DNA of 35,020 nt, taken from NCBI GenBank assembly GCA_964653715.1, contig CAZZGX010000024.1, positions 1 through 35,020 on the forward strand, written 5' to 3'. Both the position numbers and the translations under genes were made by a program. This document shows positions 22,564 to 31,087 of this stretch, one piece after another (position 1 is the stretch's first letter; every line of letters begins with the position of its first letter). Under the pieces are notes generated by a model. The model was not told where the DNA came from, did not search any database, and was given only the letters and a program-made list of their open reading frames with translations. This DNA comes from CAZZGX01 sp964653715 (lineage in GTDB: Bacteria; Patescibacteriota; Minisyncoccia; Ryanbacterales; GWA2-47-10b).

Positions 22564-23604
22564 TTACTGCCAAAGCTCCTGTATTTTCTTGAGTGTTACA
22601 GGTCCTACGCGTCCAACTTGCGGGATGCCATACTTTGCCTGAAAACGTTTGACTGCTTTTGTAGTCAGTGGACCGTAATTCCCATTCACAATACCTTCGG
22701 GATAGATGTCCTTATCTTTGGCGAGAAAAAGTTGTAAGAGTGCAACATCATTTCCATTCGCTCCCGGATTCAGCGTTTTTGTAAGAGCACCGGATGGAGA
22801 CGTCTGTTGCGGAGGTAGCAGTGTTGAACCTATGCCCCCTCCAAAAATTTCAGCAAGCTTAGCAAGCGTTTGCGGACCTACACGACCGGGAGTTGCAAGC
22901 CCGTATTTTGCTTGGAATCTTTTTACCGCGGCTCTGGTTGCTGGGCCAAAATAACCAGTAACCTTGCCCTCGGGATAAATCGAGGGATCTGTCGCAAGAA
23001 GCGCTTGTAATTTTGTTACATCATCATTTTCTACACCAAACTGCATTTCGCTTGTTGGTAACTGAACTTGCGAAATAGGCGGCGGTGGAGGCAAAGGCAA
23101 TGTGTTGGGTGGTGGCGGAAGTATAGTCTCTGCGGGAGATGGGGGCGGAGGTGGAGTTACTGTTACTGGCCCGCCACCACTACTACCGCCCGTGTCTACA
23201 GGAGGAGGTGGGGGTGGGGAAAAACCACTACCTCCCCCGCCACCTCCGCCGCCAACACAAGCTCCTCCAATTTGGATTGAGTATGTTTTCCCCGCCGAAA
23301 GAGTTATTGAAGATGGCGCGGTACAAATTGTTTGCACTCCTTGGTCATTCTTGAATGCCCTATTTTGACTGTTGTTTAAGGTTACACTCTGGCCAGAAGC
23401 AACTGTAATAGAAAGAGATGAACCGGTCACGGTAAGAGTGCCAAAACTAGAGTTGGCTACTAATGTAGCATCAATGGTAGAGCCGCCTCCCTCTACGGGG
23501 ACTGGCACAGTAACATTTTGACTTACCGTAACTGCCCGTGCGCCACTTGCACTACCAAAAGCAACGGCAAGGATTAGCGCCAATAACCAATAGTATTTTT
23601 TCAT
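22564..23604 (-). CDS. Secreted protein with two peptidoglycan-binding domains
   Basis: This 346-residue exported protein has a signal peptide at 1-24, a beta-rich Ser/Thr/Val region (25-115), and a low-complexity Gly then Pro linker (117-175, runs of G8 and P5-P6). Two PG_binding_1 domains follow at about 188-251 and 276-344, each with YPEG...GYFGP/GNYGP, AVKRFQAKYG and GRVGPxTL. These domains bind cell-wall glycan and keep the protein on the surface. The N-terminal part could be displayed. ATG 23604 is chosen because AAGGA lies 11 bases upstream and a signal peptide starts here. The track to 23670 would add unlikely residues. It follows the 23642 gene by 37 bases and ends at a strong terminator. 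Confidence 0.92.
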   Translation of the reverse strand: MKKYYWLLALILAVAFGSASGARAVTVSQNVTVPVPVEGGGSTIDATLVANSSFGTLTVTGSSLSITVASGQSVTLNNSQNRAFKNDQGVQTICTAPSSITLSAGKTYSIQIGGACVGGGGGGGGSGFSPPPPPPVDTGGSSGGGPVTVTPPPPPSPAETILPPPPNTLPLPPPPPISQVQLPTSEMQFGVENDDVTKLQALLATDPSIYPEGKVTGYFGPATRAAVKRFQAKYGLATPGRVGPQTLAKLAEIFGGGIGSTLLPPQQTSPSGALTKTLNPGANGNDVALLQLFLAKDKDIYPEGIVNGNYGPLTTKAVKRFQAKYGIPQVGRVGPVTLKKIQELWQ

Positions 23605-23641
23605 AACATAAAGTTCCTTAATGTAATGGGTAAGAACTTTA

Positions 23642-24370
23642 TTAATTGTTCGTGCAGGATCCCGCCTCAACCGTTACACCGTTGCGCGCACCATTGATAA
23701 AGATGCGATACAGAGTCCCATCTGCGCTCATCTCAATGCATGCATTGGTGCCATTCGCTGCAGCTTCGTTCACAATACTCAACGTCGTCGTACCTGTGCC
23801 TCCGGAAGAGAAGACGGCCTCACCGCCATCAAATACAAACCTGCTCGGCGCAGCACTATTGGTAGCCGCGGTGGTGCTTGCGCCTACTATAAATCGTCCG
23901 TTCGCGGTGTATGATAAGATGGCTCCGGTGCCGCCAGTTGTTCCACCGACAACGAAGTCACCATCTGATGTCGTGGCATTAGCAACCCCTAAACCACCGG
24001 ACACGAAAAGATCGCTCGAAGCCCCGTTGCGGCCGATGACGGTGTCCGAAGGATTAAGGAAAAGGCCCGAGGGAGTCGAAGAACCCAGCGATACAACACC
24101 TTTTTGACTTACAAACACAAACGGCGTTGTGGTTCCGTTATCGCCAACAACAAAAATTGGATGAAGTCGTGTCTGGCTGGCTTGCTGATCCACTGCGAGA
24201 TCGCCCCAAGGCGTGCTTGTAGCGGCTCCGAGCGTGCCAGTCGAGTCCACATTAGTGCCGACTGTTGTTGCCCATACGCTCATAGCTATAAAGAAAACCG
24301 CCGCCGCAAGGAAAGCTCCGAGCATTAAAAACCTCTCACGACTTGTCTGAAAAATAAAAGAATCTTTCAT
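23642..24370 (-). CDS. Secreted Ser/Thr/Gly-rich surface protein, unknown function
   Basis: I do not recognise a named family. The 242 residues have a basic start, one hydrophobic export segment (about 15-34) and then a Gly/Ser/Thr/Ala-rich chain with short beta-type repeats (FVVGDNGTTTPFVFVSQKG, DLFVSGGLGVANATTSDG, RFIVGASTTA), like stalk or fibre segments. The C-terminal part has two Cys (in ACIEMS and GSCTNN) that could form a disulfide. It probably sits on the cell surface. It is co-oriented with the peptidoglycan-binding gene and likely co-transcribed. AGAGG is 14 bases upstream of the ATG. Confidence 0.7.
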   Translation of the reverse strand: MKDSFIFQTSRERFLMLGAFLAAAVFFIAMSVWATTVGTNVDSTGTLGAATSTPWGDLAVDQQASQTRLHPIFVVGDNGTTTPFVFVSQKGVVSLGSSTPSGLFLNPSDTVIGRNGASSDLFVSGGLGVANATTSDGDFVVGGTTGGTGAILSYTANGRFIVGASTTAATNSAAPSRFVFDGGEAVFSSGGTGTTTLSIVNEAAANGTNACIEMSADGTLYRIFINGARNGVTVEAGSCTNN

Positions 24371-24442
24371 ACTATCGAAAAAAACCTCTTAAATGATTAA
24401 TTAAACAAATGCATCTCGACTAAAAAATGCATATATGAGTTC

Positions 24443-24448
24443 ATTATA
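24443..24448 (-). promoter_or_regulatory. Candidate -10 element for the surface-protein pair
   Basis: A perfect TATAAT reads on the minus strand, giving a leader of about 65 bases that contains two copies of AAATGCAT. The -35 match is poor. Confidence 0.4.
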
Positions 24449-24460
24449 CGTCGTGAACAC

Positions 24461-25762
24461 TTAAAAAGTTACACCAAGGCTTGTGGATAACTTTTTGACA
24501 CCCGAGAACGCAAAAATGAGAAGAATCGGCTCAATGGGATACCGAAGCCGCGCTCCTACCCCGTATCCCGTACTCAACACGGATACACAAATGAAATATA
24601 AGATTATAAAAACGAGGAATAATGTCAGAAGACGCTTTTTTTGATCATGTATCAGGTAAAGAGCCCCCACAACTGCCAGAAGCGCAACAAAAAACCAAAA
24701 GATTTTACCAAGGAGCACAATTACAAGATTTTTCTTACCAAGCTCGCGCGCCGCAAGTATGATTTTTGTTGGCCACTCACGATCTGCAAAAACCGCTGGC
24801 GTAAGATAATTGTGATGAGCTTTTATAGAATCTTCTGGTAATTTCTGAAAAAGAACCGAATAGCCATCGTTAGTTAAATAGGAAAGAGAACTGAGCGCAA
24901 CGACCTTAGCAAAACTTTGAGGATATTTGAGCACGGCAATTTTCAGACCGGCAACAGTACTTGTGCAACGTCTGCGAGCGTCCTTAAACGACTCTGGGAA
25001 AAGATTCTGATCCATGTTGCTCGGGTCGGTGCCATGCTCCGTTGAGAAAACTGATGTTAGCAAATAGCCGCACACGTTCGCGTCTCCGTGCGAGCTTACA
25101 CCGAAATTTCCAAAAGCAATTTCGTTGTATATCATCCACGGCAACAAAAGCGCAAGTATAAGCAAAGCAAAAAATACAAAATGCCAGAAAGTTTTTCTCC
25201 ACAAAAGCACGGCTAGCGGCAGAAAAAAAAGATAGGTGGCCACCGGCTTGGTTAAGATAGCCAAGACAAGCGCAAAAGCAGAAGTTGCGAGATATCCATA
25301 AGAGCCTTGCTGCATATAACGCAAGAAAAAATAGATAAACAAAAGTAGGAATAGAAGCAAAAAGGTTTCCGGCAAAATCAGTACATTAAAGATCGCGCTT
25401 AGCGGCTCGAATACAGTTATCAAGGCTATAGCCAGCGCAGCGCGATTGCTAACAAAAATTATTCCTATGCGCCAAATGAGCAACGCGATAACAGATGAGA
25501 TAAACGCCTGCAGTATCGACATATAAAGAATCGCGTTAGAAGAAAAACGCATAAGCAAGCTTAATAAAAATGGATAGAGTGGGGTACGAATTGGATCATT
25601 GTAGCCCTCGCCCAATGCAAGTTTTTGCGCGAGATCACTATATGTGACGGAATCAGCCCATATAAATTTTTCTTGGCCAAACCAATAAAAAACAAAAAGC
25701 ACAAGCGCCACTTTGAGCACAAAAATACAAATAAATAATATCTTCAGCGGAGAATTACTCAT
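24461..25762 (-). CDS. GT39-like (ArnT/PMT superfamily) membrane glycosyltransferase
   Basis: This 433-residue protein has about ten membrane helices. After the first helix comes an acidic loop, WADSVTYSDLAQKLALGEGY (about 35-54), where the D of ADS is the likely catalytic Asp of the GT-C fold. NDPIRTPLYPF, typical of this group, follows. Such enzymes move a sugar from a polyprenyl-phosphate carrier onto a lipid, glycan or protein outside the membrane. The C-terminal YGVGARLRYPIEPIL is another conserved mark of the group. Its start overlaps the methyltransferase gene by 8 bases, so it belongs to the same unit. The GT2 domain upstream resembles the enzymes that load such carriers. Confidence 0.85.
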   Translation of the reverse strand: MSNSPLKILFICIFVLKVALVLFVFYWFGQEKFIWADSVTYSDLAQKLALGEGYNDPIRTPLYPFLLSLLMRFSSNAILYMSILQAFISSVIALLIWRIGIIFVSNRAALAIALITVFEPLSAIFNVLILPETFLLLFLLLFIYFFLRYMQQGSYGYLATSAFALVLAILTKPVATYLFFLPLAVLLWRKTFWHFVFFALLILALLLPWMIYNEIAFGNFGVSSHGDANVCGYLLTSVFSTEHGTDPSNMDQNLFPESFKDARRRCTSTVAGLKIAVLKYPQSFAKVVALSSLSYLTNDGYSVLFQKLPEDSIKAHHNYLTPAVFADREWPTKIILAARELGKKNLVIVLLGKIFWFFVALLAVVGALYLIHDQKKRLLTLFLVFIILYFICVSVLSTGYGVGARLRYPIEPILLIFAFSGVKKLSTSLGVTF

Positions 25763-26441
25763 CGTGATCCTTTCTCAAAACCCAATATACGATAAATCCG
25801 AGAGGAGCCAAAAGAGCGCTTTTGTAAAATCGACTGTTTATCCAATCCGCGCCGGGGAATTTCTTAGGAATAAGAAGTCTGTATCCGTGCTCAACGACAC
25901 GAAAACCGTTTTTGGCAAATAGCATCTCGGTTTCTTTTACACTTAGACGCTTATGCGGACCCTCCGGCATTTTCAGATGGAGTTTCTCTGCAAGTAAGAG
26001 TGCCTTCTCCCAGATTGGGTTAGCCAAAGTTATTATTGTCCTGGAACCGGGCTTGGCAATACGCGCCAGGTGCCCCACAAACCCCGCAATATCCTCAACA
26101 TGCTCGAGAACATCAACTAATATGATGACATCGTACGGGGTGATATCATGCCATGTAGTAATATCTGCCCGTTCAAATCGAAGATCGCCACGCGAGGCGT
26201 ATTTTTGATTCGCTTTTGCTATCATACCCTCACTAATATCAACGCCAAGACCTTTTGAAAGTTTGAGCGAGGCAAGAATATCGCCAGTTCCACAGCCAAT
26301 CTCAAGCACTGAGTCATGTGGCCGCACCAAAGAAGCGCAAAGATCCTTCAACGCTTGATGATAGTAATAATTCTTTTTTTTCCAATAATCGTAATCTTCC
26401 GCGATTGCGTCAAAATGCACTTCAGCGTGAGCGGCATTCAT
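25755..26441 (-). CDS. Class I SAM-dependent methyltransferase
   Basis: This 228-residue protein has the Rossmann methyltransferase core: motif I VLEIGCGTGD (45-54), LGVDISEGMI (motif II), RADITTWH, then YDVIILVDVLEHVED (motif IV). The C-terminus is hydrophobic (about 205-222), perhaps a membrane contact. The N-terminal 54 residues align without gaps with the methyltransferase half of the next gene (YYYHQALKDL versus YYHKSLEKL; motif I at the same position), so the two are paralogues. The likely substrate is a sugar or lipid-linked glycan of this locus. It overlaps the fusion gene by 4 bases (ATGA) and the GT39 gene by 8, which shows a tight operon. Confidence 0.88.
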   Translation of the reverse strand: MNAAHAEVHFDAIAEDYDYWKKKNYYYHQALKDLCASLVRPHDSVLEIGCGTGDILASLKLSKGLGVDISEGMIAKANQKYASRGDLRFERADITTWHDITPYDVIILVDVLEHVEDIAGFVGHLARIAKPGSRTIITLANPIWEKALLLAEKLHLKMPEGPHKRLSVKETEMLFAKNGFRVVEHGYRLLIPKKFPGADWINSRFYKSALLAPLGFIVYWVLRKDHDE

Positions 26442-27844
26442 ATAAACTTAATCTTGCGCATCGCGAAAAATGTCATTTTAATCAAGAGCCACCCGTGACG
26501 CCATCGCTGTATGTTAGTACTTCCATACGTACGCGCCTGATATCGAATAGGAATTTCCACAATTTTTAAATTGAGCTTTGCCGCGCCAAAGAGCAAATCG
26601 AAGTCGCCAAACGGATCAAAATCCCCGAAGTAGCTTCGACCCTTGGCAATCATCTCGTAGTCTTTTTTGAAAAGAACTTTCGTGCCGCAAAGCGTATCCT
26701 TGAGCCGCTGACCCAAAAGCCAGCTGAACATTATGCTGAAAAATTTATTACCGAGGATATTTAAAACACGCATAGAGTCGTCCTCAAGCTGATAGACTAG
26801 GCGCGATCCATTGATAAACTCCCCCTTGCCCGAAACAATTGCATCGTAAAACTTGGGCAAATCTTCGGGCGGCATCGTAAGGTCTGCATCAAGAATCATA
26901 AGTATCTCACCTTTTGCCATCTCAAACCCTAGCCGAACCGCGTCTCCTTTTCCTTTTCCCTTTTGAACCGCAAATCGAATATTGCGCCTCCCCGCATATT
27001 TTTCAGCAATACGTTCGATCTCTTCGCGTGTCCCATCCCCTGAATGTCCTTCAATAAAAATGAGCTCCTGGTAACTTCCAAAATTTGGGGTTCGTAAAAC
27101 GGCATTTTCAATATTTCCTTTCTCGTTGCGAGCCGGGATGATAATCGATACCGAACGTTCCTGTCGTCCTTGTGGCTGCGGCCGCGCGACAACATACTGG
27201 ATGAGCCCAAGTTTTGTAACAATCGGCAGATGTGCTACAAAAGAATTTAAAAAAGCGGAAATGAGCGGGATCCAAAGAGGAAATATCATCTTGTTGCCTT
27301 TTTTGACGATTTCAAAGCCAGCGAGATACAACATGTTTTCGACGTCTTTTGGAGACATCCAATTTTGAAGAGGTTGCCGTTTTTTCAAATACAAAAACTC
27401 CCCAAGCCGCAATACTGGCTCCCACAAGTAATTGTAATATGTTATAACAACTCTTGTTCTCTCGTGACAAAGATGCGCCAACTCATGGAACGTTTTCTCA
27501 ACGTCCTCCAAAAATCCCAAAAGATCGGAGAGCACGACGTAGTCAAAACGTTCCCCAAAGTCGAGATCTTCTGCGTCGCGTATCCGCCACTCCATTTTCG
27601 GATATTTTTTCTTCGCGATCTCTATCATCCCAGGACTGATATCAATCCGCACACCGCGCGAAGGCCGAAGCGTAGCCAAAAGATCTCCCGTGCCGGAGCC
27701 AAGTTCAAGTACAAGACTACCCTCGGGGATTAAAAAGCGAAATAATTTTTCAAGAGATTTATGATAATACCAGTTTCGCCGTTTCCAGGAATCCCGCTCT
27801 AACGCCGAAGTATTAAGATATTCAACGAGCGCTTGTTTTTTCAT
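26438..27844 (-). CDS. Fusion of a SAM methyltransferase and a GT2 glycosyltransferase
   Basis: The 468 residues hold two domains. Residues 1-220 are a class I methyltransferase (motif I VLELGSGTGD, 45-54; RIDISPGMI; DYVVLSDLLGFLED), a paralogue of the neighbouring gene. Residues 231-468 are a family-2 glycosyltransferase of dolichyl-phosphate-mannose-synthase type: SVSIIIPARNEKGNI (231-245), GHSGDGT, the metal motif DADL (319-322), INGSRL and GTKVLFKK. There is no C-terminal membrane helix. The GT2 half would load a sugar onto a polyprenyl phosphate, and the methyltransferase half could cap or modify the glycan. The start overlaps the epimerase gene by 23 bases. No frameshift is seen, so the fusion is real in this assembly. 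Confidence 0.92.
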   Translation of the reverse strand: MKKQALVEYLNTSALERDSWKRRNWYYHKSLEKLFRFLIPEGSLVLELGSGTGDLLATLRPSRGVRIDISPGMIEIAKKKYPKMEWRIRDAEDLDFGERFDYVVLSDLLGFLEDVEKTFHELAHLCHERTRVVITYYNYLWEPVLRLGEFLYLKKRQPLQNWMSPKDVENMLYLAGFEIVKKGNKMIFPLWIPLISAFLNSFVAHLPIVTKLGLIQYVVARPQPQGRQERSVSIIIPARNEKGNIENAVLRTPNFGSYQELIFIEGHSGDGTREEIERIAEKYAGRRNIRFAVQKGKGKGDAVRLGFEMAKGEILMILDADLTMPPEDLPKFYDAIVSGKGEFINGSRLVYQLEDDSMRVLNILGNKFFSIMFSWLLGQRLKDTLCGTKVLFKKDYEMIAKGRSYFGDFDPFGDFDLLFGAAKLNLKIVEIPIRYQARTYGSTNIQRWRHGWLLIKMTFFAMRKIKFI

Positions 27845-28757
27845 ACCAATTTATAGTTTTTGTAAGCCCTTCATCGAAACTTGTCTTCGCCTTGAATCCA
27901 AATTCGCGCTCGGCTTTTGAGACATCAAGCATGCGCCGCGGTTGTCCATCCGGTTTTGAAGCGTCCCAGCGGATTTTACCATGGAAATCACACGGCTTTG
28001 CAATTTTTTCGACCAAATCTTTTATCGTGATTTCCATACCGGAACCCAAATTGATTGGCTCGGGTTTATCATAGCGCTCGAGCGCTTTCACAATTCCTTC
28101 CGCCGCATCTTCGACATACAAAAATTCACGCGATGCGGTGCCCGTACCCCACACATCGATGTAGTCCTGACTAGCCTTTTTGGCTTCCATGATTTTGCGG
28201 ATCAATGCCGGGATGACATGTGAAGACGCGGGATCAAAGTTATCGCGCGGGCCGTAAAGATTTATCGGCAGCAAGTGAATTGCATTCAAACCGTACTGAT
28301 TGCGGTAGGCCTGAGCCCCAACTAGTATAGTTTTTTTCGCAATGCCATAGGGTGCGTTCGTCTCCTCCGGATAACCGTCCCAAAGATTTTCCTCAAGGAA
28401 CGGCATCGGCGTAAACTTCGGATACTCACAAATTGTCCCTAGCGTAACAATTTTCTCCGTTCTATGTAACCGCGCTAGCTCAAGCATATGCGCTCCCATC
28501 ATCAAATTCGCATACCAGTAAAGGCCGGGATTATCGCGGTTTGCACCAATGCCTCCAACTTCCGCAGCAAGGTGGATAATGAGCTCGGGCTTTGCGTCTT
28601 GGAACAATCGCTCAGCATCGTCCCAATGAGTCAGATCATAGTCCCGTTTTCGCGACACGAATGGTTCGATCCCCTTGGCTTGCAACTGCTCTACGATGTA
28701 AGAGCCGAGGAACCCGGCACCTCCCGTTACAAGAATTTTTTTATTCTTCAGGTCCAT
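27822..28757 (-). CDS. GDP-L-fucose synthase-like epimerase/reductase (SDR family)
   Basis: This 311-residue extended SDR protein has TGGAGFLG (11-18), HLAAEVGGIGANRDNP (62-77, the GDP-fucose-synthase motif), LGTICEYPK (106-114), PYGIAKK (136-142, Y137 and K141) and YGPRDNFDP. In canonical enzymes the LGSSCIYPK motif gives the catalytic Ser and Cys. Here T108 and C110 fill those places. The known reaction turns GDP-4-keto-6-deoxymannose into GDP-L-fucose through 3,5-epimerisation and reduction. It follows gmd by 6 bases, which supports that role. A relative, ColC, makes GDP-colitose, so the product could be a dideoxysugar if an RfbH/ColD-type enzyme acts first. Confidence 0.88.
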   Translation of the reverse strand: MDLKNKKILVTGGAGFLGSYIVEQLQAKGIEPFVSRKRDYDLTHWDDAERLFQDAKPELIIHLAAEVGGIGANRDNPGLYWYANLMMGAHMLELARLHRTEKIVTLGTICEYPKFTPMPFLEENLWDGYPEETNAPYGIAKKTILVGAQAYRNQYGLNAIHLLPINLYGPRDNFDPASSHVIPALIRKIMEAKKASQDYIDVWGTGTASREFLYVEDAAEGIVKALERYDKPEPINLGSGMEITIKDLVEKIAKPCDFHGKIRWDASKPDGQPRRMLDVSKAEREFGFKAKTSFDEGLTKTINWYEKTSAR

Positions 28758-28763
28758 AGTCGT

Positions 28764-29747
28764 TTATTTTTTGAGGGAGACTCCAATGGATTTGCAATCC
28801 GCTTTTACCATGATTTGTACCAATTCCTTAAATTTTACTTTAGGTTTCCAGCCGAGTTCGTGTTTTGCTTTTGAGTAATCTCCGAGTAAAATATCAGCTT
28901 CGGTGGGCCGAAACAGCGTATTGTCAATTTCCACGTATTTTTTCCAATCAAGCCCTGCCAAATCAAAAGCTGCATCAAGAAATTCGCGAACAGAATGAGT
29001 TTCTCCCGTTGCGATCACGAAGTCATCGGGGGTTTTTTGCTGCAACATGAGATACATTGCCTCCACAAAATCGGGCGCGTATCCCCAATCGCGCTTGGCA
29101 TCCAGATTTCCCAAATAAATTTTTTCTTGTTTTCCAGCAATAATATTGGCAAGTGCCTTCGTAATTTTACGCGTAACAAACATTTCGCCACGGCGAGGGC
29201 TTTCATGATTAAATAAAATTCCGTTCGAGGCAAACATTCCGTAAGCTTCTCGATAGTTTTTTGTTATCCAGTAAGCATACACTTTCGCGACTCCGTAGGG
29301 ACTGCGGGGATAAAACGGCGTGGTTTCTTTCTGTGGAATTTCTTCCGCTTTTCCAAACATTTCGGAGCTCGAAGCCTGATAAAATTTTGTATGATCAAGC
29401 CCCGCGTCGCGGATCGCATCGAGAACGCGAAGAGTGCCGAGCGCGGTCACATTGCCGGTATATTCCGGCACATCGAAACTAACCCGCACATGGCTTTGCG
29501 CCGCAAGATGATATACCTCGTCAGGACGGACAGTTCGCACAAGATGGTTGATAGAGCTCGCATCAGTCAGATCCGCAAAGTGAAGCGCTAAACTTTGTTT
29601 TTTGCCCTGCAAGTGCTCAACGCGCTGGGTATTGAGAAGGCTCGAGCGCCTCATGACACCGTGCACTTCGTAACCTTTTGCAAGCAGCAATTCGGCGAGA
29701 TACGATCCATCCTGCCCCGTAACCCCAGTTATCAGGGCCTTTTTCAT
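28764..29747 (-). CDS. gmd: GDP-mannose 4,6-dehydratase
   Basis: This 327-residue SDR enzyme converts GDP-D-mannose to GDP-4-keto-6-deoxymannose. Seen are TGVTGQDGSYLAELL (7-21), MRRSSLLNTQRV (32-43), HLAAQSHVRVSFDVPEYT (80-97), ASSSEMFG (125-132), SPYGVAKVYAYW (149-160, Y151 and K155) and NHESPRRGEMFVTRKI. The protein is slightly shorter than typical Gmd but all catalytic residues are present. ATG 29747 is chosen, not 29774, because the first strand starts at residue 3 and a strong promoter occupies 29755-29783. No GDP-mannose supply genes are in the window. Confidence 0.96.
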   Translation of the reverse strand: MKKALITGVTGQDGSYLAELLLAKGYEVHGVMRRSSLLNTQRVEHLQGKKQSLALHFADLTDASSINHLVRTVRPDEVYHLAAQSHVRVSFDVPEYTGNVTALGTLRVLDAIRDAGLDHTKFYQASSSEMFGKAEEIPQKETTPFYPRSPYGVAKVYAYWITKNYREAYGMFASNGILFNHESPRRGEMFVTRKITKALANIIAGKQEKIYLGNLDAKRDWGYAPDFVEAMYLMLQQKTPDDFVIATGETHSVREFLDAAFDLAGLDWKKYVEIDNTLFRPTEADILLGDYSKAKHELGWKPKVKFKELVQIMVKADCKSIGVSLKK

Positions 29748-29754
29748 AGCTGGA

Positions 29755-29783
29755 ATAATATCAATATTGCTCAATCCTGTCTA
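29755..29783 (-). promoter_or_regulatory. gmd promoter giving a leaderless mRNA
   Basis: TAGACA (29778-29783) and TATTAT (29755-29760) are 17 bases apart on the minus strand, each one base off consensus. Seven bases separate the -10 from the ATG at 29747, and there is no Shine-Dalgarno site. Confidence 0.65.
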
Positions 29784-29803
29784 TAAACACAGAGGAATGT
29801 TTT

Positions 29804-31087
29804 TTATATGATATGAGAAATCTGTCCGTACATTCTTATAAAAGTTGCAATTACCTTTTTTATATGCGTGAGATGAATTGGACCGATACCTTGATGGCAA
29901 CCGATGAGAAAAGCGTTTTTCATGATTGTATCAGCTATAGGAAATTCTGTTTTTTGAGAAGCGATGGCAAGTTTAGCAACAACCGGGTGTTCAAGACTAA
30001 TATATTTCACGCCGAATGAGATTTTATTCCGAGTAAGCACGGGCTGGCGCAAAATGTTTCCGGTAAAAATCGGGCGTGTTTGAATATTGTTTTTTTCAAG
30101 AAACGTAACGAGCTTGAGGCGTGAAAATGGAGCACCGTTTTTGATACAAAGTGGGAACGCAAGCCAATTGGTCTTAATGCCCGGTATTTCCACAGGAAGA
30201 TCGAAGAAATCCTGATACCGCGAAAAAAACTGCCGGAGCGCATTGAAGTTCTGTTGACGACGACGGCTGAACTGAGGAAGTTTTTTAAGCTGCACGAGGC
30301 CAAATGCCGCTCCCATTTCAAGCGGCAAAAAATTATATCCGACCTCGGTAAAGATGAATTTACCGTCGTATGGGATACCGGCTAATTTTGCCGCAAAGCG
30401 TACACTCATATCTTCGGATTCAGAAAAAAGAGAAGATGAGCGACCCCAACCTCGCAAAACAAGAAGCTGTTTATACCAATGTGGTTTATTAACAGCTATA
30501 AGACCCCCGCCCCCTCCCGCATTTATAACGTGAGATCCGTAAAAACTCGTTGTTGATATGTCGGAATAAACTCCGCTCGATTTGCCATAATACCGGGCCC
30601 CCAAGGTATCACAAGAATCTTCCACAAAAAAAAGCTTATATTTATCCGCGATAGCCCGAAGGCGTTTCATGTCCGGTACATTGCCGATGAGAGACGGGAT
30701 CATAAGCGCCCGCGTTTTCGAGGTAATTTTTTTCTCTAACTGATCAATGTCCACAAGATACGTATTTTTTTTAACATCAACAAAAACGGGAACGAGTTGT
30801 TTTTGAATAATCGGCGCAACAGTCGTATTAAAGGTTAAAACTGGCGTGATAACCTCGGAACCGGGGGGTAAATTTAAAATTTCGAACGCGAGCAGATTCG
30901 CTGACGAGCCAGAGTTGACCATAACGCCATATTTTTTCCCAAAAAGAGCGGAGATTTTCTTTTCAAAAAGAGAGGTCTCTTTGCCAAGACCTGTTCGGTG
31001 CTCCGTTATAACTTTTGCGACCGCTGCCGCTTCTTCGCGTCCATGAACTGAAAGAGTATATGGAACCCTTAGTGGAGTCGTTTTCAT
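29804..31087 (-). CDS. RfbH/ColD-like PLP-dependent 3-dehydratase without Fe-S cysteines
   Basis: This 427-residue DegT/DnrJ-family protein matches RfbH (CDP-4-keto-6-deoxyglucose 3-dehydratase, E1) along its length: NSGSSANLLAFEIL (58-71), EDSCDTLGARYYGKSSG (156-172), SFYGSHVINAGGGGG (181-195), RGWGR (212-216), GYNFLPLEMGAAFGLVQL and TRPIFTGNILRQP. H186 replaces the Schiff-base Lys of aminotransferases, the mark of PLP/PMP dehydratases that remove the 3-OH. Canonical RfbH continues RGWGR with a Cys-rich stretch that holds a [2Fe-2S] cluster. Here residues 217-231 are Ser/Glu-rich and carry no Cys. The usual GEGG is GGGG. A cluster-free, ColD-like mechanism is possible. It overlaps rfbG by ATGA. 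Confidence 0.88.
   Translation of the reverse strand: MKTTPLRVPYTLSVHGREEAAAVAKVITEHRTGLGKETSLFEKKISALFGKKYGVMVNSGSSANLLAFEILNLPPGSEVITPVLTFNTTVAPIIQKQLVPVFVDVKKNTYLVDIDQLEKKITSKTRALMIPSLIGNVPDMKRLRAIADKYKLFFVEDSCDTLGARYYGKSSGVYSDISTTSFYGSHVINAGGGGGLIAVNKPHWYKQLLVLRGWGRSSSLFSESEDMSVRFAAKLAGIPYDGKFIFTEVGYNFLPLEMGAAFGLVQLKKLPQFSRRRQQNFNALRQFFSRYQDFFDLPVEIPGIKTNWLAFPLCIKNGAPFSRLKLVTFLEKNNIQTRPIFTGNILRQPVLTRNKISFGVKYISLEHPVVAKLAIASQKTEFPIADTIMKNAFLIGCHQGIGPIHLTHIKKVIATFIRMYGQISHII

Noticed and set aside
23068..23368. Gly/Pro-coding repeats within the 22564 gene considered as a DNA repeat or CRISPR-like array
   Set aside because: They are low-complexity Gly and Pro codons of a linker in an intact reading frame, with no regular unit and spacer.
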